In this document: positions 17,682 through 25,653 of the stretch, piece by piece
How positions within the stretch are numbered: the stretch's first letter is position 1
Layout of the letters: each line of letters starts with the position of its first letter
DNA from: Candidatus Zixiibacteriota bacterium
GTDB lineage: Bacteria; Zixibacteria; MSB-5A5; JAABVY01
Length of the DNA stretch: 64,000 nucleotides
Assembly (NCBI GenBank): GCA_011056555.1
Contig: DSEQ01000029.1
Coordinates: forward strand, 56,437 to 120,436
Direction of reading: 5' to 3'
Program-made: the position numbers and the translations under genes
Notes under the pieces: generated by a model
Told to the model about the DNA's origin: nothing
Database searches by the model: none
What the model saw: only the letters and a program-made list of their open reading frames with translations

Positions 17682-18280
17682 TCCTGATATTCTCCCTTTT
17701 CTTTCTGGATCTCTTCGGTTTGGGGAACGTGCTCAGTCCGGGGATGCTCGACCTCCGGATGTTCAGGCTGAGGACGTTCGGTCTGTGGACGTTCGATTTT
17801 CCCGACATTCAACTGCTCGTAATCCTTCTGCATTTTATCCAAAATTTCCATATGTGAGCTCAGGAGGTTTTTGAACTTCACGAAGTACTCATCCCATTTC
17901 AGTCTGAGACCCTGGTAGCTGGACTCCAGCTTTTTGAGCCTATCATACTTATCCTCGACCATCCGGTCCGCTTTGACCTGGGCCTCACGGATGATCAGCT
18001 CGCCCTCACGTTCCGCGGTGCGTTTGACCTCGTCAACAGATTCCTGTGTGCGGATGAGAGTGTTTTTTAAGGTGTGCTCGAGAGTCTTGAAATCCTCCAG
18101 CTGCACCTCCAGAGCTTTAATCCTCTGCTCAAGCTCGGCTTTTTCCGAGGCTTCCTTTTTCAGGAACTCAGCCACGATGGCGAGATATTCATCTACCTCT
18201 TCGCGCGCATACCCGCGCATCTTGGTTGAAAACTGCTGATGACGCAGGTCCTGGGCGGTTATCTTCTTTGCTTTATCCAC
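17678..18280 (-). CDS. divIVA: DivIVA-domain protein with repetitive Pro/Glu tail
   Basis: 200 aa. The N-terminal DivIVA domain (ITAQDLRHQQFSTKMRGYAREEVDEYL, residues 7-33) targets negatively curved membrane, and a long coiled coil follows (about 35-155). DivIVA proteins mark cell poles and division sites. Residues 163-190 are low-complexity, built from five- to six-residue units such as ERPQT/ERPQPEHP, and the DNA there shows matching short tandem repeats. The context (yggS upstream, ileS and lspA downstream) is the same as the division cluster of Gram-positive bacteria, which supports the call. Confidence 0.88.
   Translation of the reverse strand: MDKAKKITAQDLRHQQFSTKMRGYAREEVDEYLAIVAEFLKKEASEKAELEQRIKALEVQLEDFKTLEHTLKNTLIRTQESVDEVKRTAEREGELIIREAQVKADRMVEDKYDRLKKLESSYQGLRLKWDEYFVKFKNLLSSHMEILDKMQKDYEQLNVGKIERPQTERPQPEHPEVEHPRTEHVPQTEEIQKEKGEYQE
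17714..17794 (-). repeat. Short tandem repeats encoding the DivIVA tail
   Basis: Within the 3' end of the divIVA gene, units like GAGGACGTTCGGT and GTGGACGTTCGAT (plus-strand sense) recur with a period near 15-18 bases and encode repeated ERPQ/EHP units. The array is degenerate. It could vary in length between strains. Confidence 0.5.
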
Positions 18281-18281
18281 A

Positions 18282-18971
18282 TTAACCTCGCGATCCGAAA
18301 ATCAGGCTGCCGATCCGCACCATATTGGCGCCTTCCTCGATCGCCAGCTCGAAATCGCTGCTCATCCCCATCGAGAGATGAACCATTTTAAATCTATCAC
18401 TTTCATATTTTTTCAGCTCTTCGAACATTTCCTTGACCGGAGCAAAGCTCTTGCGAATCAGGGTCTCATCCTCGACGAACCTGCCGATCGTCATCAGGCC
18501 CATGATCCTTATATTACCCAATTCGGCAATTTTCAGGATTTCTTCTTCGGCTCCGTCCATTTCCAGACCAAACTTTGACTCCTCACCTGAGCTGTTGACC
18601 TGGATCAGGATTTCAAAGTCTCCATCGGCCCTTTTGGAAATCTCCTTTGCCAGCTTGTAAGAATCGACCGATTGAATTATGTCAAAGAGCTCGATCGCTT
18701 TTTTGACTTTGTTGCTCTGCAAATGGCCGATCAGATGCCATCTGGCCCTGCCCTTGACTTTGGGCTTCTTGGCCTCGAATTCCTGTACGCGGTTCTCGCC
18801 GATTTCGGTCAGCCCGCATTCGATTGCAATGGTCAGGTACTCCGGCGGGAAGGTCTTGGTAACCCCTACCAGCGTGACCTCATCATCCCGACGGCCGGCT
18901 TTCTCCAGCGCTTTGTATATCCGTTGGTTGACCTTCGAAAGCCCGGACTTTATCTTATCCGGATCGACCAT
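18282..18971 (-). CDS. YggS/PROSC-family pyridoxal-5'-phosphate-binding protein
   Basis: 229 aa. Members carry PLP on a lysine in an alanine-racemase-like barrel without known enzymatic activity and keep PLP levels in balance. The PLP lysine is K39 in GVTKTFP; other family marks are IGENRVQE, WHLIGHLQSNK, LIQVNSSGEESKFG, LMTIG and LSMGMSSDFELAIEEG. It is the first gene of the operon; the divIVA start lies 2 nt after its stop, so translation is probably coupled. Length is normal for the family. Confidence 0.95.
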   Translation of the reverse strand: MVDPDKIKSGLSKVNQRIYKALEKAGRRDDEVTLVGVTKTFPPEYLTIAIECGLTEIGENRVQEFEAKKPKVKGRARWHLIGHLQSNKVKKAIELFDIIQSVDSYKLAKEISKRADGDFEILIQVNSSGEESKFGLEMDGAEEEILKIAELGNIRIMGLMTIGRFVEDETLIRKSFAPVKEMFEELKKYESDRFKMVHLSMGMSSDFELAIEEGANMVRIGSLIFGSRG

Positions 18972-19055
18972 AACCTTCTATACTATGATTTTCCATGCCA
19001 AAAAGCAACAGAAATATTGGCCGGGAATCTGGAGTGGTATGGCCGTTTATGAGCG

Positions 19056-19694
19056 CTAATCGCTGATCAATGCGGTCAATTCCGCGATTTTATCAACCAG
19101 CGCCTGTTCATATTCGGCTGGCTCCAGGGTGGAGGGATCCGGCACAGGATCGAGCCCCAGATCATCGCAGAGATAGTTGACTTCAATATGCGCCTCGGGG
19201 AAATTGCTGCTTCCCAGACGATAATAGCTTTGCGCCTTGATCAGATGGGCGTCCCTGTAATCAATCGAAGTCCTCCTGGAAAACTGATAGCTGGAATCGG
19301 CGCTGATAACATCGTCAGCATTGCTGATGGCCGCCTGATAATTGGGCAGATCACGATAGACCGCCGCCAGACCCATATAGGCATCGACAATCTCAGGCTG
19401 GCCTGACACCAGTCCAAAATTCGCGACAGCGTCCGGAAGCTGTCCCAGGAAAGCATGACTCCAGCCCAGCCCCAGATAGGCCTCGGCATTTTCGCTTACG
19501 TTATCCAGAACTTCGTTGAATTTATCAATGGCATCGGAATAGTCCGCACCGGCAAAATGTCCCCAGGCAATATCCAGGTTCTCGCGCAGGTCATATCCGG
19601 AGCCGGTGCCATTGCTTCCGCATCCGGAAAATGTCAGCACAATTATCGCCAGGAGAACCAGAATTAATACCGATATTTTCTTATCTCTAAACAT
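19056..19694 (-). CDS. TPR lipoprotein
   Basis: 212 aa with a clear lipoprotein signal (LAIIVLTFSGC, Cys25). At least three TPR-like repeats follow (AWGHFAGADYSDAIDKF, AYLGLGWSHAFLGQLPDA, AYMGLAAVYRDLPNYQA). Probably faces the periplasm or cell surface and acts as a binding scaffold. A GGGAG site precedes the ATG by about 8 nt. It follows the large subtilase gene by 19 nt on the same strand, so it may be co-expressed with it. No specific function could be assigned. Confidence 0.75.
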   Translation of the reverse strand: MFRDKKISVLILVLLAIIVLTFSGCGSNGTGSGYDLRENLDIAWGHFAGADYSDAIDKFNEVLDNVSENAEAYLGLGWSHAFLGQLPDAVANFGLVSGQPEIVDAYMGLAAVYRDLPNYQAAISNADDVISADSSYQFSRRTSIDYRDAHLIKAQSYYRLGSSNFPEAHIEVNYLCDDLGLDPVPDPSTLEPAEYEQALVDKIAELTALISD

Positions 19695-19713
19695 TGTCGT
19701 TTCTCCCTCTTAA

Positions 19714-22700
19714 TTATTTCAGCAGCAGCATACGCCTGGTTTGTGTAAAATTCTCTGTACTGAGCCGGTAGAAGTAAATTCCGGTGCTGACATTCTCCCC
19801 GCTCCGATTCTTCCCGTCCCAGGTCACGCTGTGGTTTCCGGCCGGGTATTCACCACTGGCGAGCGTATTGACTTTCTGGCCCAGAATATTAAAAATATCG
19901 AGATTCACATAGGTTTGTTCCGGCAGGCTGAACGATATTCTGGTCTCTGGATTGAAGGGATTGGGAATATTCTGATGCAGCTCATAGGCTGTGGGAAGTT
20001 GCTCTGAACCTCGCGATTTTCCGGCCGCCAGAATATATTTGCCAAAGTCAAAAATAGACGCACTCATGATATTGTCGACGGCATTATTTTCCAGAGGAAT
20101 ATTCCTGTTAATATTTCCATTGAGAGATATCAAAACAAGAGACTCCGGTACGTATCCCCGTAGATCGATATTGTCAAGATCGATTTCCAGCCTTGCCTTC
20201 TCGTTTACAAGTCTGAATCCCGCTTTCATCTCAAATGAGCAAAGCGCCTGCAAATCAGGATCAAGATCTGTTTTTAGCAATTCATCAGGTTCAGGTTCGC
20301 TTTCCTGAAGAATCAAAAGACCTTCACTGCTTGCTGCACCTGAAGGGATCTCGATCCTGTAAGTTCCGCTAAAACTCTCCACTATATTTTTGCTTGCAGG
20401 GGCAATAATCCCTGCGCTGAAATCAACGATTTCGCAGTTATTATTGTTCGAGATATCCTGTCCGCACACCGTAATAGTGTAAGATCCTGATTCGGTGACA
20501 CGAAAGTCCTTTATATAGGTCAAAAGGTCATGGCCCGAAAGCGAATCCATGCTGAAAATTTTGGTATGTGAAGGGGAGGTTATACTGAGTTCGGGATCGT
20601 CACGCAATTCTTCGGATGGATGAGTATATATATCCAGTTCAAACGGTAATACCGGATTTAGAAGCAATTCAACTGTGAACTGGGGCGGCGTTGTATCCAC
20701 AGGAGTCTGATTTGTATATGCCAGCAACGCATTGGGAGCGTACAGAGTCAGCAGATCACTTTCATTATCGGCGGCAATCACCGCAAAGGCTGCGGTATCT
20801 GTACCGCCAGCCTGAAGCGTAAACGGCCCGGTTGAAATCATATGAGCATAGTCGCCTGCGGACGCGCTGGCGGTATCTATGAATCCTTCCGACATGAACT
20901 GCCATTTTTCCTGGTTGGAAATGCCGAACGCACTGTAATTGCTTCTGTTTACAGAACGATAGGAAACGGCGCCCTCCTCGTTCAAAACAGTCAATCCCCG
21001 TAAATTGGTTCCATCACTCGCCCGCATATAACCTGTGGCTGTTTCCCGGTCAAATCCTGTCATGTCCGCCCAGGCGCCCTGTGCCGTAAGCAGGTCCCAG
21101 TCGGCGTACAAGGCCACATGGAAATTTTCGATGGTACTGTCAGAAATATTTTTAAGAGCGTAAATAAACAGCATGTAATGTCCGCCAATTTCCGTGTCAT
21201 AGGCAAAGGTTTCCTGGGTTATCTTTATCCCCAGCGGGTTCACCGCATTTGTATCCGCGAAAATTGACCTGGTTCTCTGCGTAACATTGGCGGGCGGCAC
21301 CGGGGTATCGATATTTCCTCCGGGGCTAACCACGAAGTCCCTCTCCTGGAGATGTGCCAGGTTATCGACACCGTCGGAGATGTGATCCGGATCAGTTCCG
21401 AGCAGGAGACCCATCTCAAACAGGCTGTTGGTTGAACTCGGACCGACCGGGTATAGATAACCGACTCCGCCCTGATCGGAAGCGGAATTCGGCCCCAGGC
21501 CGTAACTGCCGTAATTGGATATAGTAAACGCGTACTGGCCGATATCTATGGTAAATGTCTGCTTTTCCTGTTCCGCTCCCACCAGGATATATACCGGCAG
21601 GTTAACGGTATAAGTACCGCTGCCGTCCTCAACATACAATTCCAGCGCATGACGACCCTCAGGTGTCAATGAGGATACAAGGATTTCGAATTGATCCGCG
21701 CTGTTATCGGCCACGCCGTTCTGGGCGATATCCCCGAACAGGGCAGCTGAATCTATCACTGTGATATTCTCGTTATTTGAACGTAAGGTGCCCGAGACGC
21801 CCGTAATCCCCAACCCGGTATTTTTCAGTGAAACATAGAATTCAACATATTCACCGGGCTGGATATAAGGCGCTTCCAGCGAATAAACCACAATATTTGT
21901 TTCATCCATGGGAGTAAGAATTTCCAGCGCTGCCGGAATATTTACGAGCCCATATCCGGAGGTGGAATCGGGGCCGGGCTCATCAATATCCGTGGCCGAA
22001 AGCATCAAAGCCTTCTTGATTGAATCAACCGGGGCATTGGGGAAGGCCTGACGCAGAATCAGGGCCGCGCCGGCCGCGAGCGGGCATGAAAAGGAGGTGC
22101 CGGTGAAGTTAGTGACTATGCCGCCTGGATAAATAGCGATCGGCCCGGTTGTGGTTACATTTCTTCCCGGAGCCACAACGTTGGGCTTGATTATCTCCGG
22201 GTTACAATTTGAGGGGCCGCGTGATGATGTCGGGTCAACCGCGATATCGACATAATCATCACTTATCATTCCCACAGCAAAAGAATTATATGGGCTCGTA
22301 GCGCGATTGGCCGGATTTACAAGCGTGCGGTAATTAGAACCGAAGTTGCCGGCCGAGAACATTACGACTATTCCGAGCGTCTCTAAATTATCAATCACCC
22401 CGTAAAACAGATCCGAACACCCCAGGGCGGTGTTTTGGTATCCCCATGAGTTCGAGAGAACATCTGGTACGTCCTCAATCGTATTAGGATCTCCATCAGG
22501 ATCGGCCGCCCACTGGAATGCGTCCAGCAGATAGAACTGGTGATTAAACTGATCGTTGGGAATATCAATTACTCCGGCCGAAATCCACCGGGCGTCAAAG
22601 GCCACACCTACAGTATCGCCGTTTACGTCATCCTTGCCCACCATCAGGCCCATGGTCGCGGTTCCATGTGCCCTGCGAGTAAGTTCGCCAATACTGCTGA

Positions 22701-23388
22701 ATATATGCGGAAATGTGTCGTTCGATATTGGATCGAACCAGCACTGTTCATGAGAGAATCCGTATGTTCCCCTGTAACTTCCCTGAAGGGCGGGATGATC
22801 TCCTTCGATTCCCGTGTCGAAGCTGGCCACAACAGTACCCGCGCCCGTGTATCCCAGTTTCCAGGCGCTGTCCGCGCCCATGGCTTTCAGCTCGTCAGTT
22901 ACTCCAACCTGTCCCGGTGAAAATGGGGATGCATGCGTGATCGGTTCTACGATTGAAACTTTAACCTCCGGATATATCAAATCTATTTCGTCAAACTTCT
23001 CTAATTCTACCAGCAGCTCCGGCCTGACACTGGCCCAGATCAGATTATCGATCCAGTAGCTTTTGAAAGCACGGACATTGCCCTTATTCCGTTCATTGGA
23101 AAGAAACTCCAAAAGGCCAGCCTGAGTATTGTCTGCATGGAATTTCAACGCAGTAACCGCCAGAGAATGTGCCGCCTGGCGTGTATATGATGCCAGCGAC
23201 AGGTTCTGATCCAATTTCTGCTTATCAAGTCTGTCGCCCAGGCGGATTATGATCTCCTGAAATTCGCCCTGGCTTTGAGCGAGCTTTTCTTCAAGCGCAG
23301 GATGAATCTTCGAGGGGTTCGATGATTCCGCGGGAAACGCGGAAAACAAGGTAAACAAACATGCGGCCATTAATATTCTGGATCTCAT
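19714..23388 (-). CDS. Secreted subtilisin-like serine protease with sorting-like tail
   Basis: 1224 aa: signal peptide, an inhibitor-like prodomain (about 25-150), then an S8 peptidase domain with the triad D191 (SFDTGIEGDHP), H241 (RAHGTATMG) and S432 (TGTSFSCPLAAG), plus the oxyanion N348 (SAGNFG). A long beta-rich region (about 500-1120) separates the protease from a C-terminal tail (HQNIPNPFNPETRISFSLPE... ending TRRMLLLK) of the FlgD-Ig/type IX sorting kind. The protein should be exported and then held at or released from the surface. No type IX secretion genes are in this window. All catalytic residues are intact. Confidence 0.92.
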   Translation of the reverse strand: MRSRILMAACLFTLFSAFPAESSNPSKIHPALEEKLAQSQGEFQEIIIRLGDRLDKQKLDQNLSLASYTRQAAHSLAVTALKFHADNTQAGLLEFLSNERNKGNVRAFKSYWIDNLIWASVRPELLVELEKFDEIDLIYPEVKVSIVEPITHASPFSPGQVGVTDELKAMGADSAWKLGYTGAGTVVASFDTGIEGDHPALQGSYRGTYGFSHEQCWFDPISNDTFPHIFSSIGELTRRAHGTATMGLMVGKDDVNGDTVGVAFDARWISAGVIDIPNDQFNHQFYLLDAFQWAADPDGDPNTIEDVPDVLSNSWGYQNTALGCSDLFYGVIDNLETLGIVVMFSAGNFGSNYRTLVNPANRATSPYNSFAVGMISDDYVDIAVDPTSSRGPSNCNPEIIKPNVVAPGRNVTTTGPIAIYPGGIVTNFTGTSFSCPLAAGAALILRQAFPNAPVDSIKKALMLSATDIDEPGPDSTSGYGLVNIPAALEILTPMDETNIVVYSLEAPYIQPGEYVEFYVSLKNTGLGITGVSGTLRSNNENITVIDSAALFGDIAQNGVADNSADQFEILVSSLTPEGRHALELYVEDGSGTYTVNLPVYILVGAEQEKQTFTIDIGQYAFTISNYGSYGLGPNSASDQGGVGYLYPVGPSSTNSLFEMGLLLGTDPDHISDGVDNLAHLQERDFVVSPGGNIDTPVPPANVTQRTRSIFADTNAVNPLGIKITQETFAYDTEIGGHYMLFIYALKNISDSTIENFHVALYADWDLLTAQGAWADMTGFDRETATGYMRASDGTNLRGLTVLNEEGAVSYRSVNRSNYSAFGISNQEKWQFMSEGFIDTASASAGDYAHMISTGPFTLQAGGTDTAAFAVIAADNESDLLTLYAPNALLAYTNQTPVDTTPPQFTVELLLNPVLPFELDIYTHPSEELRDDPELSITSPSHTKIFSMDSLSGHDLLTYIKDFRVTESGSYTITVCGQDISNNNNCEIVDFSAGIIAPASKNIVESFSGTYRIEIPSGAASSEGLLILQESEPEPDELLKTDLDPDLQALCSFEMKAGFRLVNEKARLEIDLDNIDLRGYVPESLVLISLNGNINRNIPLENNAVDNIMSASIFDFGKYILAAGKSRGSEQLPTAYELHQNIPNPFNPETRISFSLPEQTYVNLDIFNILGQKVNTLASGEYPAGNHSVTWDGKNRSGENVSTGIYFYRLSTENFTQTRRMLLLK

Positions 23389-23467
23389 ATTTTCTCCCTG
23401 GTGGATTTCAGCCAGTTAAACAATGCTAATAATATAACGTTTCAAAGGCATTATCGTTTTGAACGGG

Positions 23468-23782
23468 CTAACGTATTTTTACAGCAGTTCCCGAAGCCGA
23501 TACCATCAGCATGCCGTCGCGAATAACCTCGTAATCGAGATCGACCCCGACCACAGCATTGGCGCCGATACTTTGGGCCTCGTCGGACATCTCCTTTAAT
23601 GCAATCTGCCTCGCTTTGGCCAGTTCTTTTTCATATTTGCCGGACCTGCCGCCGACAATGTCGGTTATGGAGGCGAATATATCCCGGACAATGTTGGCGC
23701 CCAGAATCGCCTCGCCGGTAACAATGCCTATATATTCTTCGATTTTCTTTCCCTCGAGTGCGGGTGTTGTAGATAAGATCAT
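23468..23782 (-). CDS. YbjQ/UPF0145-family protein
   Basis: 104 aa, the usual length of the family. Recognised by [21 protein letters not shown] at the start and [15 protein letters not shown] near the end (residues about 73-87), which form the pentameric YbjQ fold. No biochemical role is established for the family. Flanked by the subtilase (downstream) and the crt terminator (upstream), so it is probably transcribed from its own promoter. Confidence 0.92.
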   Translation of the reverse strand: MILSTTPALEGKKIEEYIGIVTGEAILGANIVRDIFASITDIVGGRSGKYEKELAKARQIALKEMSDEAQSIGANAVVGVDLDYEVIRDGMLMVSASGTAVKIR

Positions 23783-23865
23783 CTTAGTCTCCTGATTTTA
23801 TCGATGCTCTAAAATAGCGATTTGATTCCGTTTTTCAACCCAAATTTCAGCAAAGATTCTGGGCA

Positions 23866-23901
23866 AAAAGAGAGCGATGGTATCCTCTGATACCACCGCT
23901 C
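23866..23901 (-). terminator. Rho-independent terminator of hbd-crt
   Basis: On the minus strand GAGCGGTGGTATC (23901-23889) pairs with GATACCATCGCTC (23884-23872), 13 pairs with one G-T and a 4-nt loop, followed by TCTTTTT. It lies 25 nt after the crt stop codon. Confidence 0.85.
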
Positions 23902-23925
23902 AATTTTTAACATCGGTTTTGTAGC

Positions 23926-24705
23926 TTATTTGGCCTTGAATTCCGGGGCGCGCTTCTCCAGGAAGGCTTTGGTGCCCTCGTTTTTATCCTCGGTGGAGCA
24001 AACCTGTCCGAATTTCTCGATTTCGAATGCAATTCCATCGGGAAGACTGGTCTCAGAACCGAAATTAATAGCTTGTTTGGCCAGTTTGACCGCAATCGGG
24101 CCTTTTGAGATGATCTTTTTGGCCATTTTTTTGGCCTCATCCATAAGCTCGCCCGGTTCGGTCACATGCTCGACCAGGCCGACCTTCAGGGCATCCCTGG
24201 CATCCAGCATATCAGCGGTAAAAATCAGTTCTTTAGCCTTGCCTTTGCCCACCAGACGGGTCAGTCTTTGTGTGCCGCCGTACCCGGGAATAAGTCCCAG
24301 GTTTACCTCGGGCTGTCCCATCTTTGCTTTTTCTGATGCAATCCGGATGTCGCAGGCCATGGCCAGTTCGCATCCGCCGCCCAGCGCAAAACCGTTGACC
24401 GCGGCGATAGAGACCAGGTCGCAGCTTTCGATTTTCCTGAACAGGGTATTGCCTTTTGATGATATCACCTTGGCCTTCTCCCCGTCGGCCTCCATCAATT
24501 CTTTGATGTCCGCTCCTGCCACAAAGGCCTTTTCAGCCCCGGTTATTATTACCACACGAGTCTGACCATCTTCCATCAATTCGTCATAGGCCTTATCGAT
24601 TTCTGTCAGGGTTTCATTATTCAAGGCGTTCATTGCCTTGGGACGGTTGATAGTCAATATCGCCAGGTGGCCGTCCTTTTCCACTAAAATATTATTGTAA
24701 GCCAT
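23926..24705 (-). CDS. Enoyl-CoA hydratase/isomerase (crotonase)
   Basis: 259 aa, full length for the crotonase family. Adds water across the double bond of 2-enoyl-CoA. The oxyanion-hole stretches are present (AGADIKEL; AVNGFALGGGCELAMACD), and both catalytic glutamates lie in the GGCELAMACD and QPEVNLGLIPG motifs, so it should be an active hydratase. It starts 6 nt after the stop of the 3-hydroxyacyl-CoA dehydrogenase gene; the pair carries out two successive steps of beta-oxidation, or, in reverse, of butyrate formation. Confidence 0.93.
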   Translation of the reverse strand: MAYNNILVEKDGHLAILTINRPKAMNALNNETLTEIDKAYDELMEDGQTRVVIITGAEKAFVAGADIKELMEADGEKAKVISSKGNTLFRKIESCDLVSIAAVNGFALGGGCELAMACDIRIASEKAKMGQPEVNLGLIPGYGGTQRLTRLVGKGKAKELIFTADMLDARDALKVGLVEHVTEPGELMDEAKKMAKKIISKGPIAVKLAKQAINFGSETSLPDGIAFEIEKFGQVCSTEDKNEGTKAFLEKRAPEFKAK

Positions 24706-24711
24706 TTTCCC

Positions 24712-25566
24712 TCACTTTTTATAGTCGTAAAATCCTCTTCCGCTCTTTCTGCCCAGATATCCCATATTCACCATGCGCCTCAGAAGCGGCGGAGCGGCGA
24801 AATGGGAGCCCTTGAATTCCTCGAACATTATGTCGCCGATATAGAGCACCGTATCCAGTCCTATGAAATCGATCAGTGTCAACGGTCCCATGGGATGGCC
24901 GCAGCCGAGCATCATACCGTTATCAATATCCTCCCTGCTGGCGGTGCCATCTTCCAGAATCCGGACCGCATCCAGAAGATACGGTATCAGGAGCCTATTG
25001 ACCACAAAGCCGGGACGATCCCCGCAGGTCACCGAGGTTTTGCCTACCGATTCGGCGAATTCCTTACCGTGCTTGAAGGTGTTCTCGGATGTCGCAATCG
25101 TCTTCACGACCTCCACCAGCTTCATGATGTGCACCGGATTGAAAAAGTGCAGGCCCATGAACTGTTCCGGTCGGGTTGTGCGGGCCGCTATATCAGTGAT
25201 CGATAGTGAGGAGGTGTTGGAGGCGAAGATTGCATCCTTCTGGACTATCTTATCAAGCTCCATGAATACATCAACCTTTTCGTCCATATTCTCGATCACC
25301 GCCTCAATCACCAGATCGCAGTCCTTGAACTCCTCCAGATGCGTAGTGGTATTGATATTTCCCAGCACTTTGGATTTGTCTTCTTCCTTGAGCTTGCCTT
25401 TTTCTATAGCTTTGTCGAGGTTTTTAGTTATTCTTGCGACTCCCTTGTCGAGATAATTGCTGTCGATATCCCGCGCCAGAACATTATATCCGGCCGAGGC
25501 CGAGACCTGGGCAATCCCGGTTCCCATCTGGCCGAAGCCAACTATGCCGACCTTTTTTATGACCAT
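24712..25566 (-). CDS. hbd: 3-hydroxybutyryl-CoA dehydrogenase
   Basis: 284 aa from the ATG at 25566, preceded by an AGGAG site 7 nt away; the frame is open upstream but the NAD-binding fold begins right at this start (VGIVGFGQMGTG). Oxidises 3-hydroxyacyl-CoA to 3-ketoacyl-CoA with NAD. The catalytic histidine lies in GLHFFNPVHIMKLVEVV, with SNTSSLSITDIA before it, and the C-terminal domain ends GRKSGRGFYDYKK, all standard for the short family. Co-transcribed with crt. No thiolase or acyl-CoA dehydrogenase gene is nearby. Confidence 0.94.
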   Translation of the reverse strand: MVIKKVGIVGFGQMGTGIAQVSASAGYNVLARDIDSNYLDKGVARITKNLDKAIEKGKLKEEDKSKVLGNINTTTHLEEFKDCDLVIEAVIENMDEKVDVFMELDKIVQKDAIFASNTSSLSITDIAARTTRPEQFMGLHFFNPVHIMKLVEVVKTIATSENTFKHGKEFAESVGKTSVTCGDRPGFVVNRLLIPYLLDAVRILEDGTASREDIDNGMMLGCGHPMGPLTLIDFIGLDTVLYIGDIMFEEFKGSHFAAPPLLRRMVNMGYLGRKSGRGFYDYKK

Positions 25567-25653
25567 CACTTTCTCCTTCCATGTTTTCGGATTTCGCTCA
25601 AAATAAGCCGATAACGCGGATTTGTCAAGATGCATGAGGAGCGCTGGATCCGC

